From positions 1,922,001-1,986,000 of the forward strand of contig NZ_CP134223.1 in assembly GCF_031599675.1 (NCBI RefSeq): DNA of 64,000 nucleotides, in the 5' to 3' direction. Positions 54,712 to 62,706 of the stretch are shown one piece after another. The notes beneath the pieces were generated by a model. It was given only the letters and a program-made list of their open reading frames with translations, did not search any database and had not been told where the DNA came from. Every line of letters starts with the position of its first letter. Position 1 is the first letter of the stretch. Position numbers and translations under genes: made by a program. The DNA is from Paenibacillus pedocola (lineage in GTDB: Bacteria; Bacillota; Bacilli; Paenibacillales; Paenibacillaceae).

Positions 54712-56085
54712 ATGAAGAAGACCAAAGCAGTTACAAGTTTGGCAGCACTCACGCTAATGGCGGGTTTATTCGCAGGCTGTTCATCGAACAACAACAACGC
54801 GGATAACGCAGCAGCAACAAATGCAGGAAATACAGGAACAGGCACGGAGGCTACTGCTGCCCCTGAAGGCGATGCAGCCAAGGATATCAAAGGTGATATC
54901 ACAGTAATCACGCAGCGTACGGATATCGTTGATACCGTATTCAAGGATTATGCAGCTAAATTTAATGAGAAATATCCGGATGTCAAAGTAAACTTCGAAG
55001 CTCTGTCCAGCTACGAGGATCAGATCAAAATCCGTATGAGCACCAATGACTACGGTGACGTGCTGCTGCTTCCTACAAGCGTTGCCATTAAAGACCTGCC
55101 GGATTTCTTTGAGCCGCTGGGCAAAATGTCCGACCTGGAACAACAGTATACCGGTCTGGAAGAACGCAGTGTAGACGGCATTTCCTATGGTATTCCAATT
55201 ACCGTTAACTTCTCCGGTGTGATTTACAACAAGCAGGTGTTCAAGGATGCGGGAATTACAGAAGTTCCAAGAACCTTTGAACAGTTCCAGACGGCTCTGC
55301 AGAACATCAAGGACAAAACCGATGCAGTTCCGCTGTACACCAACTATGCTGCAGGCTGGACGCTGACCCAATGGGAAGCTGATCTGGCTACCGTTGCCGG
55401 CGACCGTGATTATGTAAATATCGCTCAGGTTGCTTCTGACGACAACTTCGTGCAGGGACAACCGCACTACGACCTGTATAAAGTAATGTACGACGCAGCG
55501 AAGAATGGTCTGATTGAAGAAGACCCTACAACTACCGACTGGGAAACTTCCAAGGCTGACCTGGCTAACGGCAAAATCGGTACGATGATGCTCGGCTCCT
55601 GGGCAATCGGCCAAATCAAAGGACTGGCTACCAATCCTGATGATGTCGGCTTCATGCCTTTCCCTACCAATGCCAGCAAAATCCTGGTGCCTCTGTCCGA
55701 TGACTACAACCTGGGTATCAGCCTCCACAGCAAAAACAAAGAAGCGGCAAGAGCATGGGTGGACTGGTTCATCAACGAATCCGGCTATCCGACCACTGAA
55801 GGCGGCGGTATGAGCCCGGTTAAAGGCGCTGAACTTCCGGAAATCCTTAAGCAATTTGAAGGCACGGACGTAACGTTCGACACTATTGCACCAGCTAAAG
55901 CAGGTGAAGAAGGCTGGGTGGATGCCATCGATAAAGAAGCAGAAATCGGCCTCTGGCAGCCTGACTTCAAGAAAGTCATTATCGAAGCTGCAATCGGCAA
56001 CCGTAAGGATTCCTACGACGATATCATGAAAGACCTGAACGACAAATGGAAAGCGGCAAGAGCTAAGGTTACTGCTGCAAAGTAA
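54712..56085 (+). CDS. ABC transporter sugar-binding lipoprotein of the mannan locus
   Basis: 457 residues, ATG behind GAGGGG. Lipobox LFAG-C near residue 23, Asn/Ala/Thr-rich linker, then a family 1 binding-protein fold (ITVITQRTDIVDT, YGDVLLLP, FFEPL, GVIYNKQVFKDAGITEVP, GTMMLGSWAIGQI). Delivers the substrate, by context mannooligosaccharides, to the permeases encoded next. It is a full-length paralogue of the solitary lipoprotein at 26044. A hairpin follows before the permease genes, as is common where the binding protein must be made in excess. Confidence 0.94.
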   Translation: MKKTKAVTSLAALTLMAGLFAGCSSNNNNADNAAATNAGNTGTGTEATAAPEGDAAKDIKGDITVITQRTDIVDTVFKDYAAKFNEKYPDVKVNFEALSSYEDQIKIRMSTNDYGDVLLLPTSVAIKDLPDFFEPLGKMSDLEQQYTGLEERSVDGISYGIPITVNFSGVIYNKQVFKDAGITEVPRTFEQFQTALQNIKDKTDAVPLYTNYAAGWTLTQWEADLATVAGDRDYVNIAQVASDDNFVQGQPHYDLYKVMYDAAKNGLIEEDPTTTDWETSKADLANGKIGTMMLGSWAIGQIKGLATNPDDVGFMPFPTNASKILVPLSDDYNLGISLHSKNKEAARAWVDWFINESGYPTTEGGGMSPVKGAELPEILKQFEGTDVTFDTIAPAKAGEEGWVDAIDKEAEIGLWQPDFKKVIIEAAIGNRKDSYDDIMKDLNDKWKAARAKVTAAK

Positions 56086-56153
56086 ATTTACAAAGCAATC
56101 AAATGCATCATCTTACATGGATTAACGCAGAGTGAAGACAGATTCAAGAGAAC

Positions 56154-56180
56154 GGGGAGATGCCATAGCGCATTTTCCCC
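56154..56180 (+). terminator. Intra-operon hairpin between binding-protein and permease genes
   Basis: GGGGAGATGC pairs with GCATTTTCCCC with a one-base bulge. The tail is only partly T-rich, so partial termination or 3'-end protection is more likely than full termination. Confidence 0.6.
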
Positions 56181-56247
56181 TTCACTTTTGCGGGACTTGG
56201 ACAGGGTTTGGAGTTATTAGCATGTGTTCTTAGGAGGTGTGGAGAGA

Positions 56248-57120
56248 TTGTCCAACTTGAGCTATAAAAATCAGCGGATTTTGATCATTTTTTTATTCTC
56301 GTTAGTACCGGTAGTGCTGCTGTTGACGTTCTCATATTTACCCGTATTCAAAATGTTCCAGTACAGCTTCACAAGCTGGGACGGCTTCAGCAAAAACATG
56401 GAGTATGTCGGGTTCGACAACTACAAGACGATCTTCACCAAACCGGAGTATTTTGCCGTATTTAAGGTCAGTCTGTATTATTTCTTTGCAACGTTTGTGC
56501 AAATGGGGCTGGCCCTGTATTTTGCGACGATCCTGAGCTTTAATGTTCGTCTGAAGAACTGGTTCAAAGGAATTCTGTTCTTCCCGACGCTGCTCAACGG
56601 GGTGGCTATCGGCTTCATCTTCCTGTTCTTTTTCAAACCGGAAGGTACGCTCAATACACTGCTTGACCTGTTCGGACTTGGAGCCTGGCAGCAGAAATGG
56701 CTGCTGAATCCGCATCTGATCAATATTTCCCTCGCCTTTGCTTCGGTGTGGAGATATATGGGGATGAACTTCATTATTTTCCTTGGAGCAATTTCTTCGA
56801 TCGGGAGTGATATTTATGAGGCTTCGGAAATTGACGGCGCCAACCGCTGGCACCAGTTCAGACATATTATCATTCCAAGCATCAAAAAAATTCTGCAGCT
56901 CAATCTGATCCTCGCGGTAAGCGGAGCGATCGGTGTGTTCGAAATTCCGTACGTCATGACCGGCGGCTCTAATGGCAGCGGTACGTTTGTCATTCAGACC
57001 GTTGATGTGGCCTTCAAATACAGCAAGCTGGGTCTTGCTTCGGCGATGGCTGTGGTGCTGCTGGGTATCGTTGTCATTGTGACTATTCTGCAGCGTGTGC
57101 TGATTAAGGAGGAGAAGTAA
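56248..57120 (+). CDS. Sugar ABC transporter permease (MalF-like)
   Basis: 290 residues from TTG 56248, eight bases behind AGGAGGTG (an in-frame GTG at 56224 precedes that site). Six helices and EAA loop EASEIDGANRWHQFRHIIIPSI. First permease of the mannan-locus importer; partner is encoded three bases downstream. No ATPase gene nearby. Confidence 0.95.
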   Translation: MSNLSYKNQRILIIFLFSLVPVVLLLTFSYLPVFKMFQYSFTSWDGFSKNMEYVGFDNYKTIFTKPEYFAVFKVSLYYFFATFVQMGLALYFATILSFNVRLKNWFKGILFFPTLLNGVAIGFIFLFFFKPEGTLNTLLDLFGLGAWQQKWLLNPHLINISLAFASVWRYMGMNFIIFLGAISSIGSDIYEASEIDGANRWHQFRHIIIPSIKKILQLNLILAVSGAIGVFEIPYVMTGGSNGSGTFVIQTVDVAFKYSKLGLASAMAVVLLGIVVIVTILQRVLIKEEK

Positions 57121-57123
57121 GAT

Positions 57124-57957
57124 ATGCATACTTTTAAATACACCGCAGCTTCTTTCTTCAAATATCTAACCTTAGTCTTAGGCGCGCTCGCCGCACTGAT
57201 TCCGATTCTGGTCGTCTTTTTCGCATCGCTCAAAACCAATGCGGAGTACGCCAGTACCGGCCCGTTAACCCTGCCGGAGAATTGGCTGAATTTCAGCAAC
57301 TACACCAAGGCTTTTGTCGACGGCAATATGCTGCTCGGCTTCATGAACACCATTATCATCGTGCTTATTTCCATTGCCGGTGCTACGCTGACCGGATCAA
57401 TGATGGCCTATATTTTGGCCCGCTTCAAATTCAAAGGCAGCAAGCTGCTGATGGGCGCTTTTCTGCTGGCAACCCTGATTCCGGGTGTAACCACCCAGGT
57501 CGCTACGTTCCAGATCATCAACTCGCTGGATTTGTTCAATACGCGCTGGGCGCCGATCCTGATGTACCTCGGTACCGACATTATCGCCGTTTATATTTTC
57601 ATGCAGTTCCTGGATTCGATTTCCGAGTCGCTGGATGAATCGGCCATGCTGGACGGTGCATCGTACTGGACGATTTACTGGAGAATTATTTTGCCGCTGC
57701 TGAGTCCTGCGATTGTCACGGTCATTATCGTAAAGGGTGTCAACATCTACAATGACTTTTACACGCCCTTCCTGTATATGCCAAAAAGCAGCCTCCAGGT
57801 CGTTTCCACCGCACTGTTCAAATTTAAAGGGCCTTACGGCTCGCAGTGGGAGGTTATCTGTGCCGCGATTATGATTGCGATCATTCCGACGCTGATTGCC
57901 TTCATCGCCTTGCAAAAGTACATCTATAACGGCTTTGCACAAGGCTCGGTAAAATAA
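57124..57957 (+). CDS. Sugar ABC transporter permease (MalG-like)
   Basis: 277 residues. Six helices and EAA loop ESAMLDGASYWTIYWRIILPLL; C terminus QKYIYNGFAQGSVK as in MalG/AmyC types. Second permease of the importer, practically abutting the first. Followed by the GH130 gene at 88 bases without a terminator, so import and phosphorolysis genes are probably co-transcribed. Confidence 0.95.
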   Translation: MHTFKYTAASFFKYLTLVLGALAALIPILVVFFASLKTNAEYASTGPLTLPENWLNFSNYTKAFVDGNMLLGFMNTIIIVLISIAGATLTGSMMAYILARFKFKGSKLLMGAFLLATLIPGVTTQVATFQIINSLDLFNTRWAPILMYLGTDIIAVYIFMQFLDSISESLDESAMLDGASYWTIYWRIILPLLSPAIVTVIIVKGVNIYNDFYTPFLYMPKSSLQVVSTALFKFKGPYGSQWEVICAAIMIAIIPTLIAFIALQKYIYNGFAQGSVK

Positions 57958-58044
57958 AGCTGCCAGCTCTATCCTGTATTAACGATGTTTGAAAGATAAA
58001 ATCCACCGCAGCCCAGGCTGCACTATTTTGAGAGGAGCTTAACT

Positions 58045-59067
58045 ATGAAAGAAGTACAGCTAATCGGCAATCATCTGCCGAACATTCCCTGGCAGGACAG
58101 ACCGGCAGGAAATGATAATCCGGTATGGAGACATAATGACAACCCGGTCATCAAACGCAATCCGGCCAAAGGCGTTGCGCGGATTTTTAACAGTGCCGTT
58201 ATTGCCTATGAAGGCAGCTTCCTCGGCGTGTTCCGTGTAGAGGATAATACTACCCGCCCTCACCTTCGGTTGGGCCATAGCGCTGACGGCCTGGAGTGGA
58301 AAATCGATGACGAGCCGATTCAGTTTACCGACGAAGAAGGCAAGCCGTACGCACCGCGTTATGCCTATGACCCCCGTCTTGTGAAAGTTGAAGATACCTA
58401 TTACATCATCTGGTGTACAGATTTCTACGGTGCAGCCATCGGAGTAGCCAAAACCCAGGATTTCAAAACGTTCGTTAGCCTGGAAAATCCGTTCCTGCCG
58501 TTCAACCGTAATGGCGTATTGTTCCCTAAAAAGCTGAATGGCAACTTTGTGATGCTGTCCCGTCCGAGCGACAGCGGTCATACCCCGTTCGGTGACGTAT
58601 TCCTGAGCGAAAGCCCTGATTTCGTCTATTGGGGCAAACACCGCCATGTCATGTCCAAAGGCGGTCAAGGCTGGTGGCAAAGTACGAAGATCGGCGGCGG
58701 CCCTGCACCGATTGAGACTACCGAAGGCTGGCTGATGTTCTATCACGGCGTAACCACAACCTGCAACGGCCTTGTATACAGTATGGGTGCGGTAATTCTC
58801 GATAAGGATGAGCCGTCCAGAGTTAAATACCGCTCCAGAAACTTCGTGCTAACACCGGAAGAATGGTATGAGGAAAGAGGCTTCGTGAACAACGTGCTGT
58901 TCCCTTGTGCAGCACTAACCGACGCCGAAACCGGCCGCATCGCCATCTACTACGGCGCTGCTGACACCTATGTAGGCGTGGCTTACACCACCGTGCAGGA
59001 AATTGTTAATTATGTCATCGAAACCCATGAAGAGGTTGGTGACGACGCGGGTCTCGGCAAGATCTAG
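58045..59067 (+). CDS. GH130 phosphorylase, beta-1,4-mannooligosaccharide phosphorylase type
   Basis: 340 residues, ATG behind GAGAGGAG. GH130 propeller with FNSAVIAYEGSFLGVFRVEDNT (about residues 48-70), YDPRLVKVEDTYYIIWCTDFYG, SRPSDSGHTPFGD, GGGPAPIETTEGWLMFYHGV and NNVLFPCA. Shorter than the other GH130 enzyme here and fitting subfamily GH130_2, which phosphorolyses beta-1,4-mannooligosaccharides from the non-reducing end to mannose 1-phosphate. Complements the mannosylglucose phosphorylase at 50000. Cytoplasmic; last gene before a terminator. Confidence 0.92.
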   Translation: MKEVQLIGNHLPNIPWQDRPAGNDNPVWRHNDNPVIKRNPAKGVARIFNSAVIAYEGSFLGVFRVEDNTTRPHLRLGHSADGLEWKIDDEPIQFTDEEGKPYAPRYAYDPRLVKVEDTYYIIWCTDFYGAAIGVAKTQDFKTFVSLENPFLPFNRNGVLFPKKLNGNFVMLSRPSDSGHTPFGDVFLSESPDFVYWGKHRHVMSKGGQGWWQSTKIGGGPAPIETTEGWLMFYHGVTTTCNGLVYSMGAVILDKDEPSRVKYRSRNFVLTPEEWYEERGFVNNVLFPCAALTDAETGRIAIYYGAADTYVGVAYTTVQEIVNYVIETHEEVGDDAGLGKI

Positions 59068-59106
59068 GACGGAATAGCTAGTGCCCGCAGCAGAGTTGCT
59101 GTACAC

Positions 59107-59137
59107 AACGAAAACCCATTTACAATGGGTTTTTCGT
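59107..59137 (+). terminator. Terminator of the mannan importer operon
   Basis: ACGAAAACCCATT / AATGGGTTTTTCGT with loop TAC: A- and T-rich flanks allow action on both strands. Confidence 0.85.
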
Positions 59138-59241
59138 TCTGTTCCTCACCCCAAGCTTTATCTCCCATTTGCCAAATAAATAAAATTATAGAGATTGAAC
59201 TTGAAAACTTGAGATAAGGAAAGGAGTGCCGGAGGGGGATT

Positions 59242-59420
59242 TTGGAACTGTAGGAGCGATAGCGACCGCCTGAAAGCTTTCCGTAGGAAAGCTCGCATCG
59301 GAAGCAAAACTAGTCTCCGGATTTCAACCGCTAACAGCGGAGTAAATCAAGAAATTCTTACGACAACAGCGGTCGGAAGTCCAAACATCCACCGTAGGTC
59401 CAAACATCCACCGTAGGTGC
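59242..59420. repeat. Intergenic repeat, copy 2, with internal tandem duplication
   Basis: Same ordered blocks as 19954-20075. This copy has about 40 extra bases after the first block (with AAAGCTTTCCGTAGGAAAGCT, itself a small hairpin), and the 19-base unit GTCCAAACATCCACCGTAG occurs twice in tandem (59379-59397 and 59398-59416). Non-coding, between the GH130 terminator and the CE7 esterase gene. Confidence 0.8.
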
Positions 59421-59479
59421 GACTGATCCATTACTCTAAACCTTTAAGTTTATTCTAAATAACCCTAAGGAGAATCATC

Positions 59480-60439
59480 ATGAACGAACGATCCCTGCCC
59501 CAATTACAAGCCTATAAAGGCATCAGCCCGAAGCCGGCTGATTTTGACCAGTACTGGGAACGCGCGCTGTATGAGCTGGATGCCCAGCCGCTGGATTATG
59601 AACTGGTACCGGCGGAATTTACGAGCGAGCTGGCAGATTGTTTTCATCTGTATTTTACTGGCGTAGGAGGAGCCAGAGTGCATTGTAAATATGTAAGACC
59701 GAAGAAGGCGGCCGGTGAGAAAGGGCCCGGAGTCGTCATGTTCCACGGTTACTCCTGCGACAGCGGTGACTGGCTGGAGAAGGTTGCTTATGCAGCTCAC
59801 GGATTCAGTGTGCTGGCAATGGATTGCCGCGGCCAGGGCGGACTGTCCGAAGATAATCTGACGGTTCAGGGGACAACCATCCGCGGACATATTATCCGGG
59901 GGATTGATGATCCTGATCCGGACAACCTTTATTACCGCAATGTATTTCTTGATACCGCACAGACGGCGCGTATTCTGATGGCGATGCCGGAGGTGGATCC
60001 TGCACGTGTCGGTGCATCCGGACTGTCACAAGGAGGCGGACTTACAGTAGCCTGCGCTTCCCTGGAGCCCCGTATTGCTGTCGCTGTGCCGGTCTATCCG
60101 TTCCTCTCCGATTACAAGCGGGCTTGGGAAGCAAATATTACAACCTCTGCTTATGAGGAAATTAACTACTATTTCCGCTTCTTTGATCCGCATCATCTGC
60201 GGGAGGAAGAGATTTTCAACCGCCTCGGGTATATTGATATTCAGAATCTGGCAGAGCGGATACAAGGCAAGGTGTTATGGGTGACCGGACTTGTGGATAC
60301 GATCTGTCCGCCTTCGACACAATTCGCTGCGTACAACAAAATCACAGCACCGAAAGACCTAATGGTATATCATGAATACGGTCATGAGTATCTGCCTTAT
60401 CTTGCAGACCGGATGCTTCAGATGCTCATGACCCTGTAA
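59480..60439 (+). CDS. CE7 family acetyl esterase (acetyl-xylan esterase/cephalosporin-C deacetylase)
   Basis: 319 residues, usual for CE7, ATG behind AAGGAG. Alpha/beta hydrolase with the CE7 signature RGQ (MDCRGQGG), nucleophile Ser183 in GLSQGGG, Asp273 in [11 protein letters not shown] and His302 in EYGHEYLP. These positions are within a few residues of the triad in characterised CE7 enzymes. No signal peptide, so it deacetylates imported short oligosaccharides (mannan- or xylan-derived). Beside the mannan locus, which suggests acetylated mannooligosaccharides. Only 25 bases before the chemoreceptor gene. Confidence 0.94.
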   Translation: MNERSLPQLQAYKGISPKPADFDQYWERALYELDAQPLDYELVPAEFTSELADCFHLYFTGVGGARVHCKYVRPKKAAGEKGPGVVMFHGYSCDSGDWLEKVAYAAHGFSVLAMDCRGQGGLSEDNLTVQGTTIRGHIIRGIDDPDPDNLYYRNVFLDTAQTARILMAMPEVDPARVGASGLSQGGGLTVACASLEPRIAVAVPVYPFLSDYKRAWEANITTSAYEEINYYFRFFDPHHLREEEIFNRLGYIDIQNLAERIQGKVLWVTGLVDTICPPSTQFAAYNKITAPKDLMVYHEYGHEYLPYLADRMLQMLMTL

Positions 60440-60464
60440 CGGGATTAACCCTTACAGGAATAAT

Positions 60465-62552
60465 GTGGATCTGGCGGTGAGTTTTTTGAGTAAATCAAGA
60501 ACAAACAGTAAAGGGTTAACCTGGCTGCGCCCCTCCAAGTCGATAGGGATGCGGCTTTTTTTGGTGTTTTTTATTTCCACGATGGGAATCGTGCTGTCAC
60601 TCGGCTACACTTCTTATTCCGTAGCCAAACAAACAATTGAGAACAATGCACTGTTAGCTAATGAGCAGACGGTGAAGCAGACAGCAGAGAAGCTGGATGT
60701 AATTTTGCTGCGTTTTGAAGACAGGCTGGGAGAGCTGTTCTATAACAAAACTATTCGGCAGGCTGTGGAGTCCGGTACTGCATCCGGTGCAGACCAAGAG
60801 GAACGCCAGGCCGAAGCCGTCCGGATCCAGGCTGAACTGGACAACTGGCTGGAAGCAGCGGGTAATATACAAGCGGTTTATCTCGTCCCCCGGAATGAGA
60901 GTTTTTCTGCCTCTGCGGCAGGGGCTGCGGATAGTGCTTTTATTAAGGGGATCCGGGAGAACAACTGGTTTAAGCAGCTGCAGGAGAAGCCCCAGAGTCT
61001 ATGGATTACTCAGGGTTTGAAGCAGGGAGAGGCTGATGGTGTCGTCCGTTTCGCCCAATCGGTATCCGTTGATTCCGGCAAGGCGGACTATGTGGCGATT
61101 TGCGATATCCGGACGACAGAACTGGAAGGCCAGCTCAGCAAGGTCAGTCTCGGGATGGATTCCTATATTCAGCTGCTGACCAGCAAAGATGAGTTGATTG
61201 CTACTTCCCAGCATCAGGAGGCGGATTCTTATCTGCGTCTGGGCGGAACCCTGTTCAAAGGGGTAAGCCAAGCTACAGGCTCTTTGCCAACCAAGGATGA
61301 AGAAGGCAAATCAATTCTGGCGGTGTATGGTACACTGGCTAGTTCAGGCTGGAGAGTGCTGGGTGTGGTGCCTTCGGAGAATCTGACGAAGGATGCAGGA
61401 CGTATCCTGAATACGACGTACATTGCCGTTGCTGCTGCAGCGCTTATTGCCGTTCTAATCGGTCTCTGGATGGTAAGGATGGTCTCAAGTCCTCTGATCC
61501 GGCTTAAGAATCTGATGTTTCATGGAGCCGAGGGAGATCTGCGGGTGCGGACCCAAGTGACTTCCCGGGACGAGATCGGCCAGTTGTCCGGTTCGTTCAA
61601 TATTATGATGGAACGCATTAATGAGCTGGTTGTGCATACGAATGAGACAGCCCGTGAAGTGCTTGAGACTGCGGATGCCCTGGGAAGCGCATCACGCAAG
61701 ACTGCCTCAGCGGCAAAGGATATTGCCTCGGCAACAGAGGAGATTGCCGGCGGCGCAGGCAGCTTAGCCCTGGAAGCAGACCGGGGAAATGAAATGACGG
61801 AGCAAATCTCCGGACGGATGAGTGGCGTCATTGCCGCTGCTCATGAGATGAGCAGTACTGCGCATAGTGTTGGACAATCCAGTGAAGAAGGCATGGTTAA
61901 GCTGCAGGGGCTGCTGGACCGAACGGAGAGTACAGGGGAGATGACAGGCCGCCTTGTTGTGAAAGTGAATGAGCTCAAGGAAACGACCTCCTCGGTAATT
62001 AAGGTTCTGGAGGTCATGCAGAACATTACGCAGCAGACCAATATATTATCACTCAACGCAACAATTGAAGCTGCGCGGGCAGGTGAAGCAGGCAGCGGCT
62101 TCATGGTCGTGGCGGACGAAATCCGCCAGCTTGCCGAGCAGTCCAAACGTTCCATCGCCATGGTTGCCGAAATAACCGATACCATTATGAAGGATATGAA
62201 TGAGACCGTAGCTGCACTGTCGGAAGTGGCGCCGCTCTTCCGGGAGCAGAGGGCTTCTGTACAGGATACGAGTGAAATCTTCGTGTCTGTACAAGGACAG
62301 ATGGACCGATTCATTAACAAGCTTGATTCTGTGTCGGATTCCATTGAGGGATTGAACCAGTCACAGAGGGTGCTGTCGGAGACGATAAGCAATGTCAGCT
62401 CCTTTGCAGAGGAATCCTCAGCAGCCTCCGAGGAGGTTGCTTCGCTCAGTGGTGAGCAGCAGAATGTAAGTGATCACCTGGTTGAGCTGTCCTCCAAGCT
62501 GGAGAATGCCTCACTGATCCTTAAAGAACGATTGTCTAAATTTAGAATGTAG
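60465..62552 (+). CDS. Methyl-accepting chemotaxis protein (second of two)
   Basis: 695 residues if GTG 60465 is used (AGGA five bases upstream). TTG 60486 with GGCGGTGAG in front is an alternative. TM1 about 27-50, extracellular Cache-like domain, TM2 about 315-337, HAMP, and a signalling domain with [21 protein letters not shown] at the tip and [13 protein letters not shown]. Paralogue of 21678-23957, lacking its basic N-terminal extension. It directly follows the CE7 gene and could share its transcript, which would link chemotaxis to mannan use. No sigma-D promoter is seen immediately upstream. Confidence 0.93.
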   Translation: MDLAVSFLSKSRTNSKGLTWLRPSKSIGMRLFLVFFISTMGIVLSLGYTSYSVAKQTIENNALLANEQTVKQTAEKLDVILLRFEDRLGELFYNKTIRQAVESGTASGADQEERQAEAVRIQAELDNWLEAAGNIQAVYLVPRNESFSASAAGAADSAFIKGIRENNWFKQLQEKPQSLWITQGLKQGEADGVVRFAQSVSVDSGKADYVAICDIRTTELEGQLSKVSLGMDSYIQLLTSKDELIATSQHQEADSYLRLGGTLFKGVSQATGSLPTKDEEGKSILAVYGTLASSGWRVLGVVPSENLTKDAGRILNTTYIAVAAAALIAVLIGLWMVRMVSSPLIRLKNLMFHGAEGDLRVRTQVTSRDEIGQLSGSFNIMMERINELVVHTNETAREVLETADALGSASRKTASAAKDIASATEEIAGGAGSLALEADRGNEMTEQISGRMSGVIAAAHEMSSTAHSVGQSSEEGMVKLQGLLDRTESTGEMTGRLVVKVNELKETTSSVIKVLEVMQNITQQTNILSLNATIEAARAGEAGSGFMVVADEIRQLAEQSKRSIAMVAEITDTIMKDMNETVAALSEVAPLFREQRASVQDTSEIFVSVQGQMDRFINKLDSVSDSIEGLNQSQRVLSETISNVSSFAEESSAASEEVASLSGEQQNVSDHLVELSSKLENASLILKERLSKFRM

Positions 62553-62570
62553 CTCTGATTAACGAATATT

Positions 62571-62605
62571 GGCCGCTCTTTCCTTTGGGACAGGGCGGCT
62601 TTTTA
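62571..62605 (+). terminator. Terminator after the second chemoreceptor gene
   Basis: GCCGCTCT / AGGGCGGC stem (one G-T wobble) with a T run. Confidence 0.85.
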
Positions 62606-62706
62606 TATTCATGCATTGCATCCATGTAATTATTCTGTAAGGTGGGCATAATAAATGCCATGAGTCTTGACCCGCATAGGTACCCGCAAATTCAGGAGGA
62701 ATGGCA

